Below, piece by piece: positions 35,609 to 44,508 of a stretch of DNA of 54,687 bases. The position numbers were made by a program, and so were the translations under genes. The notes below the pieces were generated by a model. That model worked only from the letters and a program-made list of their open reading frames with translations, did no database searches and was not told the DNA's origin. Within the stretch, counting starts at the first letter, position 1. Every line of letters begins with the position of its first letter. This stretch comes from Lachnospiraceae bacterium (lineage in GTDB: Bacteria; Bacillota; Clostridia; Lachnospirales; Lachnospiraceae). Where the stretch lies: assembly GCA_017626095.1 (NCBI GenBank), contig JAGAJL010000049.1:1-54687 (forward strand). The letters are read 5' to 3'.

Positions 35609-35661
35609 CTCAGTCTTCCAATGGATATGCCAAGCGGATATGCTTGGCATATCCGCTTGGC
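35587..35661. repeat. Overlapping perfect palindromes at the blaR1 end
   Basis: AGTCACATAC/GTATGTGACT straddles the blaR1 stop. Next come two mutually exclusive perfect hairpins: GGATATGCCAAGC with GCTTGGCATATCC (13 bp), and GCCAAGCGGATATG with CATATCCGCTTGGC (14 bp), which share the middle bases. No T-run follows on either strand. The structures separate the facing 3' ends of blaR1 and the Asp-box gene. Confidence 0.8.
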
Positions 35662-35676
35662 TCGTTGCCCGCAGAA

Positions 35677-37206
35677 TCAATCTAAATTTATTTCCTTAAC
35701 ATAGTCCCACGTTTTTCCATTGTCCTCTGATATATACAGACCATGACAGTAACCATTTTCACCATAATAATCTCCATCTGGTCCCTGTCCGACTTCCATG
35801 TAAAGTTTTCCATCTTTTTCATAGACTTTTTCTGGCATGACAAAAGGATTATAATAAGTTCCATTCGGAAGCTTTGCTTTGGCAGATGGATATTCGACGT
35901 TTTCAAAACTCCTTCCACCATCTTCTGTCCGGTAAAGACTTCCATAAGAGCCACCGCTATAGGTCAAACAGGAGAATCCCGTTTGACCATCCTGTAAAAA
36001 GCTAATCCATTTTGCTCCTCCACCACTGCCCAGATAAGGATCCTGATTAATCATAACCGCACTATTTCCATCATCCGCGGTGGCAACTAACACATAGTAA
36101 CTGCTTCCACATGCCCGGTCAATCGGGATCATCCGATAATCTATTCCATCGGCAGTCTGATAACTGCAATCCGGCTCATGCGACAGATAGTTTTGTATGA
36201 TTTCTTCTGTTAATTCGGAGTTCTCGGTTTCTTCCCTATTTCCGTTTTTATCATCTACATTATTATTTGTATCATCAGTATTTTTTTCTTTTCCTGATAT
36301 GTTTTCCTCATAATCCTCTTCTAATATGTTTTCTACAAAAACATATAAATCATTATAAACATCCGAAATATTATCTTGTGAAAAGTTTTGTATATGTTGA
36401 AGCGGATAATCATATATTTCGTCTTTAAAACGGATAGATATCGTCTGATAAAGTTCTTCATTTCTCTCATATGGAAGCTCTTTCGTAACAGAAAGTAACC
36501 AATTTATAACATCTGAACAAAACCACTCTTTTTCCTCACTACTCGATGAATTTAATGATATAATCAGCGTATAAGACCTTTCTATTCCCTCTCCGATTTG
36601 ACCATACTCATGCGCACGGTTTCTTCCGGAAAAATAAGTATCCGTCAGATAGCGGTAATCCTCCATTTTATAATTATCACTCATCAGCAAATCATTCTTT
36701 ACCAAAAAAGAAAACTCACCTGTATCATAACAATAGAATTCACCATCCCTGCCGGAAAGTTTGATATTACCATAACGTTTTTTCATTTCTGTAGTTAGTT
36801 GTTCCTCACTGTAACCGAAAAAAACATCCGTACCATCATACATAATCTGCAATATCTGATCATCCTGCTCACTTCCCATTAAAGTAATCTGAACCCCTGC
36901 TAATCCCCAGATAATATTCCAATTTTCCTTTCCGAGCATAGCTCCGTCATCATGAATTTCAAAATTTATCTTATTAATCATCTTTTCATCATATCTGACA
37001 AGAATCCTTCCATAAGTGCTGCCAAACGGCCATTCCGGTTCCCCTTTCATCTGTAACGTAAGTTTGCAACGTTCATCCGGTGAAACTTGTATATCAATGT
37101 CTGTATACTTACATTCTGTCACATACCACAAACTTCCTTCCAAGATCAGAATTAAACTTGCAACGATTCCTGTTAGGAGCAAAAACAATTTCACCTTATT
37201 TTTCAT
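35677..37206 (-). CDS. Membrane-anchored protein with Asp-box (BNR) repeats
   Basis: 509 residues. One N-terminal membrane helix (about 7-28) anchors a large extracellular part: an unrecognised region (about 30-290), a Glu/Asn/Asp-rich linker (about 295-325) and a C-terminal beta-rich domain with two Asp-box motifs, YRTEDGGRSFENV and YISEDNGKTWDYV. Asp-boxes occur in sialidases and other beta-propellers; two alone do not show enzymatic activity. It starts 14 bp after the preceding lipoprotein gene, so both probably share the BlaI-type promoter upstream. Confidence 0.7.
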   Translation of the reverse strand: MKNKVKLFLLLTGIVASLILILEGSLWYVTECKYTDIDIQVSPDERCKLTLQMKGEPEWPFGSTYGRILVRYDEKMINKINFEIHDDGAMLGKENWNIIWGLAGVQITLMGSEQDDQILQIMYDGTDVFFGYSEEQLTTEMKKRYGNIKLSGRDGEFYCYDTGEFSFLVKNDLLMSDNYKMEDYRYLTDTYFSGRNRAHEYGQIGEGIERSYTLIISLNSSSSEEKEWFCSDVINWLLSVTKELPYERNEELYQTISIRFKDEIYDYPLQHIQNFSQDNISDVYNDLYVFVENILEEDYEENISGKEKNTDDTNNNVDDKNGNREETENSELTEEIIQNYLSHEPDCSYQTADGIDYRMIPIDRACGSSYYVLVATADDGNSAVMINQDPYLGSGGGAKWISFLQDGQTGFSCLTYSGGSYGSLYRTEDGGRSFENVEYPSAKAKLPNGTYYNPFVMPEKVYEKDGKLYMEVGQGPDGDYYGENGYCHGLYISEDNGKTWDYVKEINLD

Positions 37207-37220
37207 AGGTATTTCCTCTC

Positions 37221-39572
37221 TTATTTTTTACAACGATATTGATAGTCGGGTATATCCACAATCCCATCATTGAGTATTTTATTTCCCAGATACTGAAAGC
37301 TACCATCCTTTGCAAATTGAACTGTCAACTCGTGGGTTATGATTGCATCATCACATATGACCATGTCACAAACTGCATCTACGGTTAGGGTTGTACTACC
37401 ATCTGCGTTTTCTTTTATATCGACAACCTCCGGTACGGAAGTACCAAAAAAAGTAGGTGCATAATTAAAACATCCCAGCCTCACCCATGCGTAGGTTTGT
37501 TTTTCTTCGTCAAATGCGGCATATTTCCGAAGTTTCTCCGCTGTTATCGGAATGTACTCCATAATCAGACTTTCAAATTCCTCTTTAGGAATGCCACCCG
37601 AGGTATTTTTCAAATGAAACTTTTCTCCATATTTCATCTTATACAAATATTCAAACATACCGTTATAATCCAGTTCATCCAAATGATTGGTATCCCAATT
37701 TGAGCACAAAAGATTATTCCCCTGATATCCAAGTTCCTGTACACACTGCTTTGAAAGCTTGCGCAGTTTTTCAGATATCGGCTTGATTCGCATCATACAG
37801 CTTCCATCCATAATCTCACTAACCTCGGGGGGTTCCGGAACACTTAATTCATAACAAAACCATCCTTTTTCAGTATATTTCCACTCTTTGATATCGTAAA
37901 AAGAACTGTAGGACATCATCGGTTTTACATTATCATCCCATACAAAACTTGCACATGCAACACTCATTTTGGTTCCATCAAAGGTAAATTTCATTTTGCC
38001 TAAGCTACCATTATTATGTATTTCGTAAACTATGACAGAACCACTTTTTCCATTCATACATGCTTTTAGAAAGACATCCATTTTCTCATAGTTTTCCATA
38101 TTGGAATATGGCTGTGATGTTGTAACCGGGCACTTTGTTTCTGCCAATTTTTCCTGCATTGCAGATATTGCACGTTCATCTAAAACATCGCTTTCAGACG
38201 TATTCTCGCCGCCATACCATTCATTCCATTCTTCCTCAGTAAGACGCGGCGTATGCCATGTTTCTGCAAAATCGTTTTTGGATGTAATGATATGATTGGA
38301 TACATATTGTACCCTACCATTTTTTAAAGGATGCACTACAACCTCATGTTCATATACTTTTGATATTCCCGCATAAGGAAAGACCACATTTGCATAAAGC
38401 GTAATGGTTCCATCCTCATTGTGTGTATAATCAAAAACTTCCGAATATGGATATTCCGGATATTCCGTTTCATAAAAGCCCCTCGGCTTATACTCATATG
38501 TAGCATCCTCCAGATGATAGATAGTTTTAGCCTGCAACGTTTTGCTGTCAATATTGAAATACGTCATAATCACTTTTTCAAACTCTTCCTTTGGAATCCG
38601 ATAGACAGAACCAACACTCAAATCATCATCGGCAACATAGGGAAGGCTCTTTCCATATACTTTTGGATAGAAAAGATCAAATAAATCATAAAAATTGAGT
38701 TCTCCAAAATCATTTTCATCCCAATCCACCAAAAACATATTGTTCATAGCAAAAGAAACAGGCAGCAGACATTTTCTGTTCAGCTCTCTGCAGCTTTCAT
38801 CCAAAGGCTGAACCCGTAATGCAGCATGTTCTTCTATTCCGCTAAGTGATAGCACAAGCATCTCTTCTGAAAAACAATTTCCCGAAAACATCAGATAACC
38901 TTCTTTTGTGTAGTTAAAAGAATCCGCCTGATAACTTTCCGACGCATTTTTCTGCATACCTCCGTTTTCGTATCTGTAATAATCTCTTACTACATCAACT
39001 TTTCCATCGTTTGTATGCAGATCATAGATAATCAAACCATCCATGTAATTGACTTCTACCATGGTTATTTCTGCCTCTTTTTTTGTGTCCACATTCTCAC
39101 AAAACGCTAAAACAGGCTCTGTCTGTGTCATATCAACCTGATTATCACTATCTACTGCAGAATAACCGTTTTCTCCCAAAAGATTTACAACCTTTTTGGT
39201 TTCCTCTAAATCAAGACTTCTATTTTCCTCAGCCGCCTTTCGAAAGAAATCTACACATAGTTCCATGATTTCTTCCGCTTTTTCGTCTGTCCTTTCTTCT
39301 GTCCTATCTTCAAAAATCTGAATATTATATTCATTTGATTTTTGATCGTTTTCAGAAATGTTTTCTTGAATTTTCTCTTTGCTTTTTGCATTGATATCCA
39401 TATCAGAATCGGCATCAGAATTGACATTTGTTTCTACATTTTCAATAACTGCATCATCTATCACATTACTACGGCATCCTGAAACACCAAACAATATCAT
39501 GATGGAAATTACCATCAATCCTTGCTTTCCAAATTTCGAAATTAGTGCTAGCATCTTTTTTATTATCATCAT
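37221..39572 (-). CDS. Large lipoprotein with two homologous halves
   Basis: 783 residues. The signal peptide ends in the lipobox VSGC (Cys about 33), then comes a long acidic linker. Two homologous segments follow, roughly 250-440 and 620-775. Shared landmarks are (N)NMFLVDWDENDFGELNFYD and NNLLCSNWDTNHLDELDYNG, then IPKEEFEKVIM and IPKEEFESLIM, then HNEDGTITLYANVV and ENADGSTTLTVDAV. I do not recognise a characterised family. AGGAGG precedes the start; two adjacent ATGs are possible. Its promoter carries BlaI-type operators. Confidence 0.72.
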   Translation of the reverse strand: MMIIKKMLALISKFGKQGLMVISIMILFGVSGCRSNVIDDAVIENVETNVNSDADSDMDINAKSKEKIQENISENDQKSNEYNIQIFEDRTEERTDEKAEEIMELCVDFFRKAAEENRSLDLEETKKVVNLLGENGYSAVDSDNQVDMTQTEPVLAFCENVDTKKEAEITMVEVNYMDGLIIYDLHTNDGKVDVVRDYYRYENGGMQKNASESYQADSFNYTKEGYLMFSGNCFSEEMLVLSLSGIEEHAALRVQPLDESCRELNRKCLLPVSFAMNNMFLVDWDENDFGELNFYDLFDLFYPKVYGKSLPYVADDDLSVGSVYRIPKEEFEKVIMTYFNIDSKTLQAKTIYHLEDATYEYKPRGFYETEYPEYPYSEVFDYTHNEDGTITLYANVVFPYAGISKVYEHEVVVHPLKNGRVQYVSNHIITSKNDFAETWHTPRLTEEEWNEWYGGENTSESDVLDERAISAMQEKLAETKCPVTTSQPYSNMENYEKMDVFLKACMNGKSGSVIVYEIHNNGSLGKMKFTFDGTKMSVACASFVWDDNVKPMMSYSSFYDIKEWKYTEKGWFCYELSVPEPPEVSEIMDGSCMMRIKPISEKLRKLSKQCVQELGYQGNNLLCSNWDTNHLDELDYNGMFEYLYKMKYGEKFHLKNTSGGIPKEEFESLIMEYIPITAEKLRKYAAFDEEKQTYAWVRLGCFNYAPTFFGTSVPEVVDIKENADGSTTLTVDAVCDMVICDDAIITHELTVQFAKDGSFQYLGNKILNDGIVDIPDYQYRCKK

Positions 39573-39672
39573 CTTCTTTCCTCCTATCTGCTGCTAAGAA
39601 ACATCCTGTTTATCATTTCTAGTTGAAGCGATTTATATTAAATTACTTGTCCCTTTTGAAATATTGCAATTA

Positions 39673-39803
39673 TTACATTTGTAAGATTTTAGGACGCATC
39701 TTTCTTTTTGAATAATTGATTCTATTACATTTCTTACATTTCACATTTTGCAAAGCTATATTGTTCTTGCTTAAATATTACATATGTAATATTTTTTTGT
39801 CAA
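39673..39803 (-). promoter_or_regulatory. Promoter with BlaI-type operators for the lipoprotein operon
   Basis: On the minus strand TTGACA (39798-39803) and TAATAT (39775-39780) are 17 bp apart. Between them lies a perfect 20 bp palindrome centred on TTACATATGTAA (39778-39789). A second dyad, TTACATTTGTAA (39673-39684), is identical to the one at blaI. A degenerate site, TTACATTTCTTACATTT, lies between them near 39724. This links the operon to BlaI. Confidence 0.82.
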
Positions 39804-39855
39804 TATGATTTTTATTATCTATTATGATTATCTATTATGATTGTACTTCTCTTTT

Positions 39856-40001
39856 CTCGCTTTTTACTACGTAGGACATCCTTTTTCCCTTTATTCCTTC
39901 TTTGGGTATGCCCTAACCTGACTTTTTTCTTGCTTTTTTACTGCTCGGGGCATTCTTTTTTCCTTTATTCCTACTTTTGGTATGCCCTGGACTACTTCTT
40001 C
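39856..40001. repeat. Two-copy 73 bp tandem repeat, each able to form a hairpin
   Basis: Copy 1 (39856-39928) and copy 2 (39929-40001) share CT.GCTTTTT, the GGACATCC or GGGCATTC arm, CCTTTATTCCT.CTTT and GGTATGCCCT. Arms pair within each copy. The period is not a multiple of three, so the frame running across it is not a likely gene. It lies in the 39573-40133 spacer between the lipoprotein promoter and the hsp20 operon terminator. Confidence 0.6.
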
Positions 40002-40027
40002 ATCGCTTTTTCCGGACATTTCAAGAA

Positions 40028-40075
40028 AAAAATAGCTCAAACCACCCCATCATTGGAATGATTTAAGCTATTTTT
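40028..40075 (-). terminator. Intrinsic terminator of the hsp20 operon
   Basis: AAAAATAGCT pairs with AGCTATTTTT, and an inner ATCATT/AATGAT stem strengthens it. On the minus strand the stem runs into a T-tract. It lies about 60 bp after the stop of the 94-residue protein gene. Confidence 0.75.
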
Positions 40076-40133
40076 GAAAGACTTCTGTCTTTGCTTATTT
40101 GTTTGTACACACCTCGCCGGTTTCCTTGTATCC

Positions 40134-40418
40134 TTAACCGACAACAGCTAACTCAACCTCATCAATATCTTTATCTGCAGCATCCATACGAATCTTTGCA
40201 ATTTTTGTATTGTAATGCTTGCCTTCGTAACAGATATCAAAAATTGTATTGCTGCCATTCTTTTTAAGCAGTTCATCCGGTTTGACTTTTTCAAGTTTTA
40301 CCGGAAGAATTGTTTTTTTATCCTCACAAATGATATTTGCAGGGATAAAATCATTAAAACGAATCAGCTTTCTGAGTACATGTGGATTTCTGGCATATGC
40401 ATTTATGACTTCTTTCAT
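40134..40418 (-). CDS. Unknown small protein co-transcribed with hsp20
   Basis: 94 residues, soluble, mixed charge, beginning MKEVINAYARNPHVLRKL and ending DEVELAVVG. I do not recognise the family. A perfect AGGAGG lies 7 nt upstream, the frame is clean, and it starts 15 bp after hsp20, so it is very likely real and heat-shock regulated through the shared CIRCE promoter. A stress or chaperone-linked role is inference. Confidence 0.7.
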   Translation of the reverse strand: MKEVINAYARNPHVLRKLIRFNDFIPANIICEDKKTILPVKLEKVKPDELLKKNGSNTIFDICYEGKHYNTKIAKIRMDAADKDIDEVELAVVG

Positions 40419-40433
40419 GGTGCCAACCTCCTT

Positions 40434-40916
40434 TTATCCCTCAATTGCAATATACTTATTGTTTGCAATTTCTTTTGTATCCTTTTTCGGAATTGTCAGA
40501 TTTAAAATGCCATGTTTGAAGTTTGCCTTGATATCATCCACAGAAAGAGCATCACCTACATAAAAGCTTCTCTGGCAGGAACCACTATAACGTTCTCGTC
40601 TGATATAGTTTCCTTTCTTCTTCTCTTCTTCGTTTTCGGCTTCGTCTTTTTCAAGACCTTTTGTTGCACTGATTGTCAGATAACCGTTTTCCAATGCTAC
40701 GCTGACTTCATCTTTTTTAAAGCCCGGAAGATCAATGGTCATTTCATATTCAGAGTCGGATTCCTTGATATCCGTATTCATTACATTTTTGGCTCTGTGG
40801 CCATACAATTTCTTTTCCAAGTTTTTGAAATCGCGATCGTCAAACGCAAAAAACGGATCCTGATAAAAGCGATCAAATAAGTCAAAGTTGTCATGGAATA
40901 AACTAGGTGTCATCAT
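40434..40916 (-). CDS. Small heat shock protein, Hsp20/alpha-crystallin family
   Basis: 160 residues. The alpha-crystallin domain (about 45-145) contains DLPGFKKDEVSVALENGYLTI and the FKHGILNLTIPKK segment with the conserved G-x-L motif. It is a holdase that keeps unfolded proteins soluble in the cytoplasm. AAGGAAGG precedes the ATG. The upstream promoter carries a perfect CIRCE element, so HrcA represses it outside stress. Confidence 0.95.
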   Translation of the reverse strand: MMTPSLFHDNFDLFDRFYQDPFFAFDDRDFKNLEKKLYGHRAKNVMNTDIKESDSEYEMTIDLPGFKKDEVSVALENGYLTISATKGLEKDEAENEEEKKKGNYIRRERYSGSCQRSFYVGDALSVDDIKANFKHGILNLTIPKKDTKEIANNKYIAIEG

Positions 40917-41025
40917 AAGTCATCCTTCCTTTCTTTTTTTAACCTTACGATACCTTTTGTTAATATGAAACTTTGAACCCGGAATGTTTGGAAGCATTTT
41001 TGCTTCTTTTCTTTGTTCTGACTAC

Positions 41026-41067
41026 GTTATACACCTAAAATTAGCACTCGTCAAGGGTGAGTGCTAA
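41026..41067 (-). promoter_or_regulatory. Promoter with perfect CIRCE element (HrcA operator)
   Basis: TTAGCACTC (41041-41049), nine bases, GAGTGCTAA (41059-41067): exact CIRCE consensus. On the minus strand TTGACG (41049-41054) and TATAAC (41026-41031) are 17 bp apart, so the -35 box lies inside CIRCE and HrcA binding would block polymerase. The promoter is about 110 bp upstream of hsp20. Confidence 0.95.
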
Positions 41068-41200
41068 AACTTTTTCTAAAATAAAAATAAACTATTTATG
41101 AAGTGTTTTATATAGTTTTTTATATTCTGGATACCGCTATTACTTTTAAAAACTGCAAAGAAATAATGTCATAGAAACAACAAAAAAATTGAAAAAACAA

Positions 41201-42115
41201 TCAATATTCCTTCTCAATTTCCATTACCCTGTCATATATATATTTATTTTCAGGTACTCGGATTCCTAATTCTTCTCCCAGACGAATCACGGTTCCGGCA
41301 AACATTTCAACCTCTGAAGGTTTCTTATTAATTCTGTCCTGTCCCATAGACGGTGTTCCGTTTGGATCGAGAGTGCTTTCAATTTCAATACACCTATTCA
41401 GATCCGCTTCGGTCAGACAAATTCCTTTTGCGTTAGCAATCGCTAACACTTCACGCATGGCTGCAATTAAAGTTCTGTTTGCCTCACTTCCTTCACAGAT
41501 TGCCCCTGAATATGTTGTATCATAAACCATACAGGTCTGATTAATTCCGACATTGAGCATATATTTGAACCACATACGCCATAAAATATCTTCCTCTTCA
41601 AAGTATGGCATATCAATTCTTTCAAAATACGCTTTCACGGAATTCAAAATTTCGGGATTACCGCCTTTTATAGTCCCGATATGCAATTTTCCCATTTGTG
41701 TATATTTTAATGAATCACCAAATTTCATAGCATCCATTCCCTGTGCGACGGTATACAGTATCCTATCCATCCCGTATCTTTCACCTATGATTTCTTCACT
41801 GGAAATTCCATTCATTACGGACATAATGATGGTATGTTCATCTATGGATGATTTCATAACATCAAGGGCAGCTTCCAGACCGGTATATTTTACGGCAACA
41901 ATAAGCAGATCCGCCGGGGTTGCATCTGTATCGCTAATCATTTGAAATCTTACTTTTTCACCGTTAATTGAAAAATCTTCACCACGATATTTTTGAATTC
42001 TTTTTTCATCCATAACAAAATAAACCGTATCACTTCCCGCATGTTTTGCAATATGGTTAGCATATAACAGTCCTAAAGCTCCCATACCTACAATTGAAAC
42101 CTTATTAATTTGCAT
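41201..42115 (-). CDS. panE: 2-dehydropantoate 2-reductase (ketopantoate reductase family)
   Basis: 304 residues. The Rossmann motif GMGALGLLYANHIAK is at the N-terminus and the C-terminal helical domain has the catalytic-Lys type segment (FKYMLNVGINQTC). PanE reduces ketopantoate with NADPH in pantothenate synthesis. No other pan genes are near, and the family includes related oxoacid reductases, so substrate is only probable. Confidence 0.85.
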   Translation of the reverse strand: MQINKVSIVGMGALGLLYANHIAKHAGSDTVYFVMDEKRIQKYRGEDFSINGEKVRFQMISDTDATPADLLIVAVKYTGLEAALDVMKSSIDEHTIIMSVMNGISSEEIIGERYGMDRILYTVAQGMDAMKFGDSLKYTQMGKLHIGTIKGGNPEILNSVKAYFERIDMPYFEEEDILWRMWFKYMLNVGINQTCMVYDTTYSGAICEGSEANRTLIAAMREVLAIANAKGICLTEADLNRCIEIESTLDPNGTPSMGQDRINKKPSEVEMFAGTVIRLGEELGIRVPENKYIYDRVMEIEKEY

Positions 42116-42270
42116 CTGTATTTCTCTCCTTGTCTTTTTCTTATATTCCTTTTTATATTTTTATCAAAAGATACCAATGGATTGCTATGCGCTTTTTGCT
42201 ATCGTAATCCTAAAACATTCAAACATACCACCCTGATATCATATTAATACATCATGTATTCTAATTTATT

Positions 42271-43164
42271 TCAGATCTTTTGCAAAGACAAAATTGAAAC
42301 TGCCAGTACAATACACCCAATCCCTACAACATCCATTGGCATGAAGCTCACATGCATAAATACAGCAGCCGCAATCGTTGCCGTCAAAGGCTCTGAGGAT
42401 GCAAACAAGCTCGCTTTTGCTGCGCCGATTGCCCGCGAACCTTTAAAATAGACACCAAAAGCCATAATCGTTCCAACAAGCACAACAGCAAAAAATGCCA
42501 TAATCGTCATGATATCCCATTCCCCCGGAATCATCCACGGCTTTGTAACCGGAACCATGCATATTCCACCAATCAGCATACTCCAACCAATAATGGTTCC
42601 AATTCCAAACGTTCCCATTAGTTTTATCGGAAGAAGATTATATAATGCCATTGTCACAGATGCCACTGCTCCCCAAAAAAGTGCCTGTTTGGAAATCGCC
42701 AACGTACCGACATTACCATGTGTAGCCAGCAAAAAAGTACCCAAAAGAGCCAAAATCAGGGCTAAAATATCGAGATATGTAGGTTTTTTCCAATCCTTGA
42801 ATGCTACATATACCATAATCAAAATCGGAGAAGTATATTGTAATACCGTTGCCGTTCCTGCATTGGAATATTCAATCGTCGAAAAGTAAGATAGTTGACA
42901 TAATGTCATTCCAAACAAACTAAACAACAATAATCTCCATAAATTCTTCCAATCTAAAAATAAAGATTTCCATTTTTTCCTGTTCTCAGCTTTTCGATAT
43001 ACAAGCACCAACATCAATATTCCGGCAACGATAAGCCGGATATTTACCATCCATTTTGCATTTAATCCTTTCACATCAAACAAGTATTGCCCACATACAC
43101 CTGATATTCCCCAAAATACTCCTCCTAATACAGAAAACAGAATTCCTTTCTTTTGTGCACTCAC
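42271..43164 (-). CDS. EamA/DMT-family exporter
   Basis: 297 residues with ten predicted membrane helices in two EamA repeats (GGVFWGISGVCGQYLF; second repeat from about residue 150). Members export amino acids or metabolites. The start is GTG with AGGAGA 10 nt upstream. A second, different EamA gene lies just upstream on the same strand (116 bp spacer). Confidence 0.88.
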   Translation of the reverse strand: MSAQKKGILFSVLGGVFWGISGVCGQYLFDVKGLNAKWMVNIRLIVAGILMLVLVYRKAENRKKWKSLFLDWKNLWRLLLFSLFGMTLCQLSYFSTIEYSNAGTATVLQYTSPILIMVYVAFKDWKKPTYLDILALILALLGTFLLATHGNVGTLAISKQALFWGAVASVTMALYNLLPIKLMGTFGIGTIIGWSMLIGGICMVPVTKPWMIPGEWDIMTIMAFFAVVLVGTIMAFGVYFKGSRAIGAAKASLFASSEPLTATIAAAVFMHVSFMPMDVVGIGCIVLAVSILSLQKI

Positions 43165-43280
43165 CCTGATGTCTCCTTTCTGTCATCTCTTTCTATTTAC
43201 TGCAAATTTATAACTATTTCTTTTAAACTGAGAATTATCCAAAAACATACATAGTTTTCAATCTCATCCCATTTTCAGTT

Positions 43281-44198
43281 CTACTCTTTTTTCATATTCA
43301 CAAGATAGATTCCCAAAGCCACCAGCAATACCGCAATCAGATACTGCCATTTCAATTCTTCATTCAACAATAATGCCGCAAAAATCACACCCAGCACCGG
43401 AATCAATGCATTGTAGATAGCAATCTTGCTGATTGGATGATAAGCAAGCAGCTCATTATACACGGCAAAACACAATGCCGATATCATAATCAATGCCATT
43501 AAGACAAGAATACCTTTCGTTGTCAATTTCCAGACACTTTCCGTTCCGATGACAAATCCGATTAATAAGAGTAACATCCCACCAACCAACATACTTTGCC
43601 CTGTCGCGTGCATAATGTTCATTTTCTTAGAAACCACCCGCGTAATGATTCCGCCCAATGCCGAACACACCGCATTTAACAAAATCATGCCATCGCCCAT
43701 AAAAGTAATATCCGATAAAAATGCTTCTCCGGGCTGAATATTGATGGCAACGATACCGGCAATTCCCAGTACACATCCCCAAATCTTATACGCCGATATT
43801 TTATCATCCGAAAAGATCATTGTTGAGAGAATAATCAAAAAGAATCCTCCCATTGAATCCAATATGGTTGACCTGGCACTGGCATTATAGCCCAGACCGA
43901 TATAGGCAAACATATAATGAAGTGTTGTATTGACAACTGCAAGAAGAAACAGCCACAATATATCCTTCTTACTTTTCATTTCGATTTCTCTTTTTTGAAA
44001 CAGGCAGAACAATAGGACCAAAAGCCCCGCAAAGAAAAAACGAATACCTGCAAAAATGATTTTTCCTCCCAGATCCGTCGATATAACCTGAAATTCCTGA
44101 TAGCCGATTTTTATTAGTGGATATGCCAAAGACCAGCCTAAAGCACAAAAAATTGCCAGTATCGATTTATATTTACTATCCTGAAATATTTTTTCCAT
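43281..44198 (-). CDS. EamA/DMT-family exporter
   Basis: 305 residues, ten membrane helices in two repeats; the C-terminus shows the family segment ISKIAIYNALIPVLGVIFAALLLNEE. It is only distantly similar to the neighbouring EamA protein, so this is not a fresh duplication. Two transporters side by side may form a pair or simply be adjacent paralogues; the substrate is not indicated by context. Confidence 0.88.
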   Translation of the reverse strand: MEKIFQDSKYKSILAIFCALGWSLAYPLIKIGYQEFQVISTDLGGKIIFAGIRFFFAGLLVLLFCLFQKREIEMKSKKDILWLFLLAVVNTTLHYMFAYIGLGYNASARSTILDSMGGFFLIILSTMIFSDDKISAYKIWGCVLGIAGIVAINIQPGEAFLSDITFMGDGMILLNAVCSALGGIITRVVSKKMNIMHATGQSMLVGGMLLLLIGFVIGTESVWKLTTKGILVLMALIMISALCFAVYNELLAYHPISKIAIYNALIPVLGVIFAALLLNEELKWQYLIAVLLVALGIYLVNMKKE

Positions 44199-44372
44199 AA
44201 TCTCTCAAATTTTGTCCTTTCTCTTTATTAACAATGTTATGTAAACTTAGTGAAATGTATTATGGTATGCATCGTTTTATATTTATCCATTTATACAAAT
44301 CATTTTTCCTCTACCAGCATCGCACCAACATATTTGTACCACTGTTTTCATTATATTTCAACACCGTTAAAA

Positions 44373-44508
44373 CAAATGCAATTACGCGAGCGCATTGCAC
44401 TTGCCTCGTCACCATGACCCGATGTAACCGCTTCGCTTATTTCATCGCTGTTCAGTGGTCGGCAAATGCAATTGCGCGAGCGCATTGCACTTGCCTCGTC
44501 ACCATGAC
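44373..44508. repeat. Direct repeat of a 46 bp palindrome-containing unit
   Basis: Copies at 44373-44418 and 44463-44508 differ at one base. Each holds the near palindrome TGCAATTGCGCGAGCGCATTGCA split by short mismatches, followed by CTTGCCTCGTCACCATGAC. The period is 90 bp, so a minus-strand frame through it repeats in phase, but it lacks a ribosome site. It fills the 44199-44510 spacer with AT-rich flanks. Confidence 0.85.

Noticed and set aside
39837-40061. 74-codon hydrophobic frame
   Set aside because: It crosses a 73 bp repeat whose period breaks the frame and has no ribosome site.
44373-44508. Possible CRISPR array
   Set aside because: Only two units, the repeat is 46 bp with an internal palindrome, and no cas genes are nearby.
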